Of a DNA stretch of 64,000 bases, positions 1 to 9,084 are shown one piece after another. Each line of letters opens with the position of its first letter. Positions within the stretch are counted from its first letter, which is position 1. The translations under genes were made by a program, and so were the position numbers. The DNA is from Candidatus Woesearchaeota archaeon (GTDB taxonomy: Archaea; Nanobdellota; Nanobdellia; Woesearchaeales; GW2011-AR4), in the NCBI GenBank assembly GCA_016187465.1, contig JACPJQ010000003.1, positions 1-64,000 of the forward strand, read 5' to 3'. The notes beneath the pieces are model-generated. The model was not told the DNA's origin. It searched no databases and was given only the letters and a program-made list of their open reading frames with translations.

Positions 1-3000
1 GACAACCGGAATGAGCATTTAGATAAACTATTTTCCCGGAAGCATCGGCAAAATATCGCGGGTTAGCCGAACTGACCTTCAAAAGCATAGAAGTCGACGG
101 CACTGGTGTCGGAGTTGGGGTTGGCGTGGGGGTAGGAGTCGGGGTTGTGGTAACACCGCCCACCGAATTATATATATCTAAAACTTCCTGCGCAGAAAGC
201 GCACGGTTGTAAATACGCACATCATCTATTTTTCCTTTGAATTTGTAACCTGCATCAGATCCCCATCCCGAAACATAGGCAGATGCGGAAGCGCTTCTGC
301 TTGCTGTGGTGCTGCCTTTGCATGCGGAGAGAGTTTGTTTTACACCATCAATATAAAGTTCATTGTTTACACTGCCAGGCACGCCGTTATAGAACACCGC
401 AGCCGCATGCACCCACTTGCTTGAAAGACCTGCAGAAGATATACCAAGAACATTGCTCTCGCCTGTATTAAAACCGAAACATGGCAAGCTGAACCAAAGA
501 TCATAAGAGGACCGCCAGCCAAAAGGCATAATGCCGTCCGATCCGTCCCAGTACATCCAAAATGCAACGGTATTTTTGCCTCCTGTGGCTGTATCTACAC
601 CCATGTTGTTGATAGCAACTTCATCAGAGCCGCCTGCGAAATTCAGGGCATTTCCTATTTTTCCAATGCTCCATGTTGCTCCGCTGACTGCCCCATTGTT
701 TCCGTTGCCGGATGAGTCTGTTGCGGAAGTTCCGGAGCCTTCATCAAATTTCCAGTACCCAACCAAGCTTGTATCAACACTACTTGCATAATCTTTTCCC
801 CAGTTCATCACTACAGCCATCACATCATAAAGATTGATAACTCCAAAAGGCGCTGCTACATCAGCTTTTGGATCATAGCCGCTGCTCTTGCCAAAGTCTT
901 TTGTTATGAATAAAATATCATTAACATCAACCTTATTGTCGCCGTTTACATCGCCATTAGATGCGGGGGTAGATGACCCAGCGAGCAGCAACTCTATTTT
1001 ATCAGCAACAATTACCGCGGTGTTGGCATAATTGACGTTTACGTTTACGAGGGAATATGATCCGGCGGTTACGGAAGTGAAAGTATATTCGCTGGTTGCA
1101 GTCCCAAATGACGGAACTGATACAGAAGTCATAGGATACCATGTGCCAATAGCTCCCGAAATGATCCTGTCCGGGTCCGTGAAGCTGATGTAGGGTGTAA
1201 AGATAGCCGCAGTTGCCAAATTGTTATACCATGTTACTCTTATCTTTTCTCCGGAGACAAAATTCCTTACAGTGCCCGTCATTCCCTGGTAATTGTATGC
1301 ATAGTTATTGCCCACTACAATAGTTGTTCCTCCGGGACCAGTGTCTTGATAATCAGTATAGGCATCTTTGATAACTGTTGACCAGCCGGATAGTCCGAAG
1401 ACGTTTAATGCGCTTGTCCCTCCAAAATTTACAAGAAGAACAATGTTTCCGCTTGGGGGAGCTGTTGTGTTCAGGACTTGCAGTGTAGTAAACGTGAAGT
1501 CACCAGAAGTTGCTAAGTTACCGGTAGCATCTTTGGATTTAACGCGATAATGATAAAGTGTGTTTGCTTGCAATCCACTTAATGACTGTGAATGCGAAGT
1601 AGCCATTGCAGTGTTTAATGCTGTTGAAGTTCCGTAAGCAGTTGTTGTTCCATATTCCACTTGGGAATCTGAATTTTCATTTGTTGTCCATGTTATTGAT
1701 GCAGATGTAGATGTTATCGAGGAAGAAGCCACATTTGAAATAACCGGAGCAGTTGTGTCCGTTGGCTGCGGATTAGTAGTAAATGTTGAAGGGATTACTC
1801 CCCATTCTGGACTATTTGACAAACTAGCAGTAAATTGAGGCCAATTAGAAGCACCCGTCATTCTTGCATAAGCCTCAGCAGCGCCAGGTATATCATTTGT
1901 AACTGCATAAGCGATAGCAGGCTGTAAATTTCCCCAATAGCTTGTTGATTCAGGGAAATTTCCTCCTCGTAATTGATTTGGCAATGCAGTTCCGGCTTGA
2001 ACTCCCATTTGTGCACGATACAGATCTCCCCAATTAGCATACCAAGGACCGGCGCCTGAATTCCAATCAGCAGTATCTGATGGGGCAACTGCAATATTGT
2101 ATTGGGCAGCGTCGCGGAAATCGTATCCGGTCGGAACATTCGCCTGGCCTAATCGGCCAACGACACTTTGGGCTTTCCAGTTGAAAAGCTCCCTTGCTGT
2201 ATTGCTTAGAGTATTACTAAATGATTTAGCATCGAGAATATAACCGAAAGCGGCTGTCAAAAAGTCCTCCATCCACATAGCATGCATATATACATTATCT
2301 CCAGCAGTATAATCAGAATAAGGTTTAGCGACACCCATCGGATTATTCTGAGTTGCAACATAGCGTGAGTGATAGTAAAGAATATTTTCGTCAATCCCTT
2401 TGATGAATTCCGATTTGAGAGGATCATCGTCGGGAGTTGCAAGCGCAGCATGTGCGTAAGTTCTAAGACCCCACCCTGCCCCTCTCGTTGTGCTTGCCCC
2501 GGCTGAGGTTTCAATAATTCCTTTGGAAAACTGCCTTACAGTATCCGTTTGCTTGAGAAATACCAATGCTGCTGCAAACTGTGATTCTTCCATGAAGTAA
2601 AAGCGCCCATTCAATAGGTAAGCCATGAATCCAACAGAGGGCGCATGAGATGTTGCCCATTCAGGCGGAGAGCCACCTCCAGCTCTTGGAGTGTATGTAT
2701 CTTTCGAACTCGCGCCGCTTGATATGATTCCGGCATTTTCTCCGACTACCAAATTCGGATAACTGGAAAATGCAAACGGGCGGTTTGTTTTTTCATCCCT
2801 GAAATGAATTCCATATCGCCCGGCAGAATATGCATTTACAATTATAGAGGAAAGTGCTTTTGGATCTCCTCCTGATGTCAGATAAAGGACATCCCACTGG
2901 GGGAGAATTCCAATTGACGGATGATAGCCTGCAGTGCCTATTACACCTGGGTAATTAGCCTGGCCGAACGGAGTGTAGGATGTTGCAAGATTTGAAAATG

Positions 3001-5893
3001 AAGTTGCTGTCGGGAGAGTTATACCGCCATATGTTGGCACGAGTTTTGTTTTTTGTATGTAGGTTGTATTATGCCTAAATATAAGTTTTGGATCATTACC
3101 AATGAAATAGGAATATGCTGTTCCCGAAACAAGCGGAGTTCTTTCATGATTAAGAACTGTCATGTACATATTGAAGCGCTCAACTCCTGAAATTGAAACT
3201 GATGCAGTTCCAACCTTTTGGTCTACATATTTATTCAGGAAAGCATTTTCAATCCACGGCAATATTTCTATCTGTCCGTCTTTCCAAAGTCGGACTTCAT
3301 ACCATGCAGTAAGCGTAGGATCTGAGCCGATAGGAGATGAATAAATCCAGGAGGACATTTCAGGCCCGGATATCCAATCCATTACTTTGCCGGCGCTCCA
3401 TTGGTTTTTTGCAGTATCATATGCTCCAGTCTTTCCTATCAAATCAGCAAGCTGAACAGAACCAATTCCTGAAAATGAAACGAGGGCATTTGCCCCTTTT
3501 GCTGCTAGATCCGATTCTGTAAGCGCAATTCCTGCTTGAGAATTTCCCGCGCTTAAATCAAGACGGAAAGGCGCATTTGTAGTCAAGGGTACCCTCCCAG
3601 ATAAAATGGCGAATTGAGCGCTGCCATCAGGCCATCGTGTTTTTACTGTCGCCTGGAAATTTTGGATGTTGGAAATTATATTCAATCCGGAAGGTATATC
3701 CCCCTGGCTGAATGGCTGTCCGATTGCGAATGGTGCTGCCGATTGGGTAATTGGAGAAACAAGTGTTATTGATGTCACAATGTTCCCTATTGGGCTTGAA
3801 GGCGTAGTTATTTGGGTTGGTGCAGTGCCGGTTTTCATTGCGATCGGCTGGGTTGAAACAACAACATCATCATACCAAGTGTATCCGGTAGGATGTGCCT
3901 GCGATGGATCTTTGTTCGTATGATACGGAGATAAAAGAAATGAGCCAATACCATCCCCGTCAGAACCGCCCCATGCAATCCTTGCCTGGCCATAATCAAT
4001 AGCAGGTTGCCCGTCAATCCATAGCTGCACTCTGCTTGTTTGCGCATTGCTAACTCCTCGAACTTCTATTCTTCCGGTGAATTCCATCCACTGATTTGGA
4101 AGATAGTGTTTGCAAGTCGGGTTGAGAGGAGATTGGTAATTGGGGCGCGAACCATATCCTGACCCGGCACCTCCAAGGCTTGTGGCTTTGGCATAGGTAC
4201 AGCCAATAATATCTTCAACACCGTAATCATCATGGCCTTGCTGACCATACATTTGCGGAACACCGCGCTGCCATCCATTATTCTGAGTAACTTCAATACC
4301 GCTCGAGGATGATCCTAATGGCGGATTGCCATACCAAATTGCTTGCTTCCATCCGCCGCATCCTCCTCCTGTACAAAAATAATTAGTATTTAGGAAATTG
4401 GAATCAAATCTTTGTTTATACTGGAAATACACAACGCTTCCGAGAGGTGAACCCGGACCAATGTAAGCAAACGTTCCATTGGCATTTCTGACGAATGGTT
4501 CCGTAAAATATCCGCCGGAATCTGCTCCGGAATTTGACGGAATAGAAATCTTGAGCGAACCACCTCCGGAACTGTATGTGGCACTGTCTACTTGCGGGAA
4601 ATAGCAGTTACCGTTCTGAACAACTGCCGCGGTATTACCGAAATCGCTTCGATCGGTACTAATGGTATAACGAGTCTTTCCGGCAAGCGCCGTGTCGCAA
4701 GGTGTTCCAGTTGGCCAGGTGTAACGAAGATCGCTCGTGCTATCAAAACCGAAACAATTCAGTACTCCTGCCTGGGCGCATTTTTGAGCAAAAGTTAAAC
4801 TGTCTGTCGGGGTGGGAGTCGGTGTGGGCGACGTACCAGACGGCTTGTATACCCGCGCGTAAGGAGTGCCGGTTCCTCCCGGATGAATAATAAAGACTAT
4901 CACGCCGTAATCAGGAACTGTCGCGCCAATCCAGAAATTCGCGCTCTTAATCTGATGCGTTCCTGCGCTTGACCAAGAAGTTCCGTTGAATTGATAAATC
5001 GATCCAGACCCTGTCCCAGCTTGGAACAATAATAAATCCTTTTTGTTTGGATGAGTGAGAACAATTGAAGCGTCTGTATTCACTCCTGTTCCGATAGGAC
5101 TATTCGGCATAGTCGAGACAGTTCCAGACGGGTTCATTCGATACATTGCCGAAGCGCTGTTTCCACCGCCCCAATAAATGAATCCTCCAGCGTGCGCTAT
5201 CCAGTTTTGGTAATTCCCGGAAAGTGAAGTCCCGCTCTGCTGAGTCCACGATGTAAGAGCGGCGTTTGATCTGGCCGCACCCAATGCATCTACGAATACC
5301 AATCCGCCAGCGCCTGAATTCAGCTCATTAAACCATTCCAAACCGCCGGCCACTTGGTTTGCAGAATTCGGATGGTTGGCAACTTGCCCGGTCTGCCATG
5401 ACGCTTGTCCTGTCGAACCATACGAACGGCGATAAATTTGCGGCGAGTTGTAACTTCTGAAATAAATATCCCCGTTATTTTGATTAACTGCGACATGGTA
5501 ATACGAATGGCCTGGGTTTTCCGAACTCCAAGTGTATGTTTCTTTTGTCCATTGGTTTGTTGTGTCATCCCAAGTAATCAATCCGCCTGCTCCAGCAATA
5601 TTCACACCACCAGTATGGGGGGTGCCGGCAAATTGGATCTTTTTATGCACCGGATCCCATACTCCGCGGGCAGCATATGTAAGCAGCGAAGGCACGCTAG
5701 GGCCTGCGGCGCCGACCAATGAAGAATCAAGTCCGCCCATTGTGAAGTCCACCCAAGTCCCCGGCGCCATTGACGCCGCAAGATTTCCAAGAGCAGTTCC
5801 TTCTGCCGCTGGAACATTAATTACAAACACCAGAAAAACAAGAGCCAAAACATTAATGCGACTGTACGAACTAATATTATACGAGCACTTCAT
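1..5893 (-). CDS. Giant secreted multidomain carbohydrate-active protein with dockerin, 3' end beyond window
   Basis: From the ATG at 5893 the minus strand stays open for 1964 codons to the left edge, so the stop lies outside. A signal peptide (about 1-32, hydrophobic LALVFLVFVINV) is followed by a propeller-like region (33-345, GVWDPVHKK type), a PT linker near 352-360, a jelly-roll lectin/lyase-like region (367-687, ending near TGYTWYDDVVV), a RIFT-barrel-like region (700-900, RWPDGSAQFAIL), a probable alpha/alpha-barrel (1000-1348), a fibronectin III domain (1375-1468), a beta region (1482-1630), a dockerin with two calcium loops (1647-1698, GDVNGDNKVDVND), a LamG domain (1705-1905, GKIDDVRIYNRALS), a second PT linker, and the start of another domain (NPRYFADASGKIVYL). 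I infer an extracellular polysaccharide-binding or degrading enzyme. Domain names rest on motif recognition; catalytic residues were not identified. The frame is continuous, without a frameshift. Confidence 0.85.
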   Translation of the reverse strand, partial: MKCSYNISSYSRINVLALVFLVFVINVPAAEGTALGNLAASMAPGTWVDFTMGGLDSSLVGAAGPSVPSLLTYAARGVWDPVHKKIQFAGTPHTGGVNIAGAGGLITWDDTTNQWTKETYTWSSENPGHSYYHVAVNQNNGDIYFRSYNSPQIYRRSYGSTGQASWQTGQVANHPNSANQVAGGLEWFNELNSGAGGLVFVDALGAARSNAALTSWTQQSGTSLSGNYQNWIAHAGGFIYWGGGNSASAMYRMNPSGTVSTMPNSPIGTGVNTDASIVLTHPNKKDLLLFQAGTGSGSIYQFNGTSWSSAGTHQIKSANFWIGATVPDYGVIVFIIHPGGTGTPYARVYKPSGTSPTPTPTPTDSLTFAQKCAQAGVLNCFGFDSTSDLRYTWPTGTPCDTALAGKTRYTISTDRSDFGNTAAVVQNGNCYFPQVDSATYSSGGGSLKISIPSNSGADSGGYFTEPFVRNANGTFAYIGPGSPLGSVVYFQYKQRFDSNFLNTNYFCTGGGCGGWKQAIWYGNPPLGSSSSGIEVTQNNGWQRGVPQMYGQQGHDDYGVEDIIGCTYAKATSLGGAGSGYGSRPNYQSPLNPTCKHYLPNQWMEFTGRIEVRGVSNAQTSRVQLWIDGQPAIDYGQARIAWGGSDGDGIGSFLLSPYHTNKDPSQAHPTGYTWYDDVVVSTQPIAMKTGTAPTQITTPSSPIGNIVTSITLVSPITQSAAPFAIGQPFSQGDIPSGLNIISNIQNFQATVKTRWPDGSAQFAILSGRVPLTTNAPFRLDLSAGNSQAGIALTESDLAAKGANALVSFSGIGSVQLADLIGKTGAYDTAKNQWSAGKVMDWISGPEMSSWIYSSPIGSDPTLTAWYEVRLWKDGQIEILPWIENAFLNKYVDQKVGTASVSISGVERFNMYMTVLNHERTPLVSGTAYSYFIGNDPKLIFRHNTTYIQKTKLVPTYGGITLPTATSFSNLATSYTPFGQANYPGVIGTAGYHPSIGILPQWDVLYLTSGGDPKALSSIIVNAYSAGRYGIHFRDEKTNRPFAFSSYPNLVVGENAGIISSGASSKDTYTPRAGGGSPPEWATSHAPSVGFMAYLLNGRFYFMEESQFAAALVFLKQTDTVRQFSKGIIETSAGASTTRGAGWGLRTYAHAALATPDDDPLKSEFIKGIDENILYYHSRYVATQNNPMGVAKPYSDYTAGDNVYMHAMWMEDFLTAAFGYILDAKSFSNTLSNTARELFNWKAQSVVGRLGQANVPTGYDFRDAAQYNIAVAPSDTADWNSGAGPWYANWGDLYRAQMGVQAGTALPNQLRGGNFPESTSYWGNLQPAIAYAVTNDIPGAAEAYARMTGASNWPQFTASLSNSPEWGVIPSTFTTNPQPTDTTAPVISNVASSSITSTSASITWTTNENSDSQVEYGTTTAYGTSTALNTAMATSHSQSLSGLQANTLYHYRVKSKDATGNLATSGDFTFTTLQVLNTTAPPSGNIVLLVNFGGTSALNVFGLSGWSTVIKDAYTDYQDTGPGGTTIVVGNNYAYNYQGMTGTVRNFVSGEKIRVTWYNNLATAAIFTPYISFTDPDRIISGAIGTWYPMTSVSVPSFGTATSEYTFTSVTAGSYSLVNVNVNYANTAVIVADKIELLLAGSSTPASNGDVNGDNKVDVNDILFITKDFGKSSGYDPKADVAAPFGVINLYDVMAVVMNWGKDYASSVDTSLVGYWKFDEGSGTSATDSSGNGNNGAVSGATWSIGKIGNALNFAGGSDEVAINNMGVDTATGGKNTVAFWMYWDGSDGIMPFGWRSSYDLWFSLPCFGFNTGESNVLGISSAGLSSKWVHAAAVFYNGVPGSVNNELYIDGVKQTLSACKGSTTASRSASASAYVSGWGSDAGYKFKGKIDDVRIYNRALSAQEVLDIYNSVGGVTTTPTPTPTPTPTPTPVPSTSMLLKVSSANPRYFADASGKIVYLNAHSGC

Positions 5894-6192
5894 TATTTTT
5901 TGCCTCTTTTGTGCTTATCTCCAGATTGCTAATATTTAATGTTTTCTGTTTCGGATACTTCTTAATCTTCGGCATATCATGATTTTTTGATAATTTAATG
6001 GATTTTGCCTATTATCTTAGCGACGAACCAGCCAATTGCTAAGTTGGAGAATTTTGTATAAATTTAACAATCTGCCGATAACTGAATAGTATCCTTTTTG
6101 GTTATGTGTACAAGTTCGTGACATGTGTCATGTTCCTACACACAGCATTGATCATGGCAAACTATTTAAATAAACAATGCGCCAAAAATAAA
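5894..6192. other. Intergenic region with divergent promoters
   Basis: About 300 AT-rich bases between the giant minus-strand gene and the plus-strand methyltransferase. A TATA-like stretch TATTTAAATA lies at 6163-6172, about 26 bases before the ATG at 6193, and another near 6053-6066. No gene or RNA was recognised. An in-frame open stretch upstream of 6193 starts only with GTG at 6106 and has no coding character. Confidence 0.5.
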
Positions 6193-6732
6193 ATGAATGA
6201 CAAACTTTTCACCCAGATAAAAAAAGATTACGATTCCTTTTACAGAAACCTTTTGATTAAGGGCAGGCTGCCCATGTGGAGCACCTCGGAGGGGTTCTGG
6301 AATGCCGCCATTGCAGATGAGATTTATGATGCGTTCAAGAAGCTAAAGCTAAACCAATTCAAGAACTTTTTGGACATAGGAAGCGGAGACGGCAAGATTG
6401 TCTTAATCGCTTCTTTATTCTGCAAAAGCGCTGAAGGAGTTGAAATTGACAGTTTTTTGCACAGTAAGGCAGTCCAAATGCAGAAAAAATTCGGCATAAT
6501 CAACGCAAGCTTCCACAACAGGGATTTATTTGAGCATGACTTTTCAAAATATGATGTTTTGTTTTCAAACCCCGACGCGCCTTTGGAGAGGGGCTTGGAA
6601 AGCAAGCTCATTAAGGAAATGAAAGGCAGGCTTATCATCTACGGGCATCATTTTCATCCAAGACATCTGAAGAAGGAAGAAAGCTTCTTGATTAATGGAA
6701 CGCAAGTAAGTCTGTATTCCAAAACAATTTGA
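6193..6732 (+). CDS. Class I SAM-dependent methyltransferase
   Basis: The protein of 179 residues carries the glycine-rich SAM-binding loop FLDIGSGDGKIVLIAS, an acidic second strand (GVEID) and a later strand with SNPDAP, which together mark a Rossmann-fold methyltransferase. The substrate is not evident. The frame stays open upstream to a GTG at 6106, but I prefer the ATG at 6193: TATTTAAATA at 6163-6172 sits at leaderless distance and the homologous part of the fold begins just after. It is a compact enzyme without an extra substrate domain. Its downstream neighbour is on the same strand 72 bases later. It could act on protein lysine, by likeness to small METTL10-like or FAM173-like enzymes; that is a guess. 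Confidence 0.8.
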   Translation: MNDKLFTQIKKDYDSFYRNLLIKGRLPMWSTSEGFWNAAIADEIYDAFKKLKLNQFKNFLDIGSGDGKIVLIASLFCKSAEGVEIDSFLHSKAVQMQKKFGIINASFHNRDLFEHDFSKYDVLFSNPDAPLERGLESKLIKEMKGRLIIYGHHFHPRHLKKEESFLINGTQVSLYSKTI

Positions 6733-6804
6733 ATAAATCATTGTCACTATTTCTCAAATACGACAATGCAAAGGTTTAAAATCCGATTTAGAATACTACT
6801 GGAC

Positions 6805-7560
6805 ATGAAGCATCCACATCTAGGTGAGGCTGATTATTTTAAAATACCGCCGCGTGTAACACGGAAAGAACTTGAAGTTAAATTAGACTCGCTAGGATTA
6901 TTGTCTTACGAGTCGGTTAACCGAGCACTCGACTCACTTGAAGAACAGGACGCAACAGATAATATTCCATTGAGAAATAGCGGGGCGTCAACTTTGGATG
7001 AGCACATCCGTCCTGTTACTGCACTCGTTCTTGAATACCTGGTATTCGAACAAAGAAAGGAAAGTCCTGATTTTAGGCCCATCCCTCCAGAAGGAGCTGT
7101 AGTCCCTTTGCTGCACGAGACTTTTGACTCCCCACTGATCGATAGGACTCAATTTGAGAAATTACATGGGCAAGCCATAACCGACATGCTATGGATGCTT
7201 GGTGATACAGCATACATCAATAGAATGGATAGTCATTTATATTTAACTATGACTTCTCAAGCGAGATACAGGGAAAAAACAAAAATGAAATTTGAGGCTC
7301 TAGAAGGAGCGCCTCCAATAGTGCAGGCAACATGCCTGGCAGATAAATTAAATAATACACTCTGTTTTTATGGAAAGGATTATATTGGCAAAAATGGGAC
7401 ACCGACTCAAAGAATGCGAAGGGCAATTGATATGGCGATTACTATAGCACTGCCGGTTGCAGATGTTTTATCTCCTGATTTTTTTGCACCTATGCTGCGG
7501 GAAGAATTAGCCTATTATAAAAATAAATACACCGCTACATTTGGCAATCTGAAATTTTAA
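6805..7560 (+). CDS. Degenerate RelA/SpoT-type HD-domain protein (putative)
   Basis: 251 residues from the ATG at 6805; 264 if the ATG at 6766 is used. The TATA-like GTTTAAAA at 6774-6781 favours a leaderless start at 6805. Numbered from 6766, the order of motifs resembles the hydrolase half of (p)ppGpp synthetase/hydrolases: H80 in DEHIRPVTALVLEYL, LLHETFDS (H117-E118, where the family has HD), a helix ending in GDT, then D193 in LADKLNN (family LADRLHN). I infer an RSH-like HD fold whose HD pair has become HE, so hydrolase activity may be weakened or altered. No synthetase domain follows. The resemblance is motif-level only; it may be an unrelated helical protein. Confidence 0.6.
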   Translation: MKHPHLGEADYFKIPPRVTRKELEVKLDSLGLLSYESVNRALDSLEEQDATDNIPLRNSGASTLDEHIRPVTALVLEYLVFEQRKESPDFRPIPPEGAVVPLLHETFDSPLIDRTQFEKLHGQAITDMLWMLGDTAYINRMDSHLYLTMTSQARYREKTKMKFEALEGAPPIVQATCLADKLNNTLCFYGKDYIGKNGTPTQRMRRAIDMAITIALPVADVLSPDFFAPMLREELAYYKNKYTATFGNLKF

Positions 7561-7565
7561 CAACT

Positions 7566-8402
7566 TTATTCAAAAACCATGACCCCATATTGAGAACCTT
7601 TTATATCAATATCGCTAATAATAAGATTATTCTTATTAATAATCTTTAGTTTTCTATTGGAATTTAGCAAAAAATATAATTTGTTTTTTGTTGTAGTCAA
7701 TACATCGCCATAAATTACTTCATCTCCTATTTTTTCGTATTTTCTCAATAAATGTATTCCTTCCTCCATTGTATAAACAACCGCGCTTTGCAGGATGCCT
7801 GAAAACATGTTTGCAAGCTGCTTGGAATGTTTATGCATTGCTTTTAAATTACTCTTCGCGATTTCAATCGACGGCTCACATCCAAAGGAATGCGGGAAAT
7901 GGCTTAATAGCGAAACATCAAAATGCCTGGCTGCGATATTGCTGTAGAATGAAAAATTATACCCTTCAGAATTTTCCAGGATTTTTAACGTTAAATCAGC
8001 GTTTTTTTCATTGAAATTTTTTTCAAAGAATTCGCAGCAGCATTCCGGATAGCCGAGCAATAATCCCAGCTCCTTGTGCTTGTTGTTATCTTCTGCTATT
8101 TTTGCTTTTTCTGCAGTTTCCGTGCCTCTGGAGACATAAACAAAAAAATATCCTTTTTGAGGCGAATCTTTTGGGATTTTTATTGACTTGTCGGAATAGA
8201 ATTCACTCTGGGTATTCTGCTTAACAACCTTAAAATCCGATATTGACGCACTTAACTTATTCTCATTTAAAAAGTCTAAAACTTTATTCGATTCATCTTC
8301 AAAAACAAGAATCCTTGCGCACGGCTTGACGCCTTCAATTACATACAGGACTTCCAGAGATTTTATTATGGAATGGAAGATTTGCTGGAGTTGAGGAATC
8401 AT
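7566..8402 (-). CDS. DUF483-like archaeal protein
   Basis: 278 residues from the ATG at 8402. The centre contains GYPECCCEFFEKNF, the cysteine-rich signature I associate with the archaeal family DUF483, whose members have no established biochemical role. Most of the chain is mixed alpha/beta without signal peptide or membrane segment, so a cytoplasmic protein is likely. The C-terminal 80 residues are beta-rich (ending YGVMVFE). It converges with the upstream HD-like gene, the two stops being 5 bases apart. Three adjacent cysteines could bind a metal or a cluster; that is inference. Confidence 0.65.
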   Translation of the reverse strand: MIPQLQQIFHSIIKSLEVLYVIEGVKPCARILVFEDESNKVLDFLNENKLSASISDFKVVKQNTQSEFYSDKSIKIPKDSPQKGYFFVYVSRGTETAEKAKIAEDNNKHKELGLLLGYPECCCEFFEKNFNEKNADLTLKILENSEGYNFSFYSNIAARHFDVSLLSHFPHSFGCEPSIEIAKSNLKAMHKHSKQLANMFSGILQSAVVYTMEEGIHLLRKYEKIGDEVIYGDVLTTTKNKLYFLLNSNRKLKIINKNNLIISDIDIKGSQYGVMVFE

Positions 8403-8424
8403 GGAATAAGGGTTATAGATATTT

Positions 8425-8949
8425 TTATAATTGTTTTGATTGTACGGGGCTATTTAATATTGTCTGTTCCCTTTTTTCCTGCCTTAATAATTCTGTATCA
8501 ATTTTTACAATTCTAGCCTTTCCAACATCGTACAAATCCAGAGTGGGAGATATTTCTGAAAAAGTCAAAATGTTTGGTCCATAACCACTTTCGTGTTCTG
8601 AACTTGGATAAATATGAGTTACCTCAGCTCTTTGTACGAGTTCTACAAGGTCAAATAATTCTTTATCCCCTGGCTTGTTTGAGAATCCATATAAACCCAA
8701 TATTGTTAGGCGTCCATTGCAGCCTTCCATGCTTATAACTGGCTTATCTTTAAATGGGGCAATTAATAATGGATTATCTCTTTCTAAAAAATTTGATTTT
8801 AATTCCAAATCACCATATTCACTAACACTTCGGATTCCTATTCTATCTAATCCAAAAAACCATACATAGTCTGGACGAGTAATATTATAATGTTCTCCAA
8901 AATATGCACCATTTTGTGGATTTTTCAATGAATATGTTTGTAATTGCAT
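8425..8949 (-). CDS. Hypothetical protein
   Basis: 174 residues, ATG at 8949, no family recognised. The sequence is soluble, with aromatic-rich segments (PDYVWFFGLDRIGIRS) and an ordered middle (VISMEGCNGRLTILGLYGF) suggesting a globular beta-containing fold. It ends 22 bases before the DUF483-like gene starts, on the same strand, so the two may be co-transcribed. There is no signal peptide or membrane helix. Confidence 0.6.
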   Translation of the reverse strand: MQLQTYSLKNPQNGAYFGEHYNITRPDYVWFFGLDRIGIRSVSEYGDLELKSNFLERDNPLLIAPFKDKPVISMEGCNGRLTILGLYGFSNKPGDKELFDLVELVQRAEVTHIYPSSEHESGYGPNILTFSEISPTLDLYDVGKARIVKIDTELLRQEKREQTILNSPVQSKQL

Positions 8950-9021
8950 TTTGTTTCTTCTTTGGTTACGCGTCTCAATTTTTAAACATTTCTGTCACTA
9001 TCTTTGCACAACAACAAAACC

Positions 9022-9030
9022 TTATATATA
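9022..9030 (+). promoter_or_regulatory. TATA box of the nucleotidyltransferase gene
   Basis: TTATATATA lies about 60 bases before the preferred ATG pair at 9085/9088, leaving room for a short leader. A purine-rich GAGGTG at 9078-9083 then precedes the start. This decides against the far-upstream ATG at 9004, which lies before the TATA box. Confidence 0.55.
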
Positions 9031-9084
9031 GCCAACAATAATTTTATAAACAAGTGGGCTTGTTATACATCAAAAAAGAGGTGG

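Noticed and set aside
283-5817. Small open frames on both strands in 1-5900
   Set aside because: They lie within the single long minus-strand frame that encodes recognisable domains; their translations have no coherent composition.
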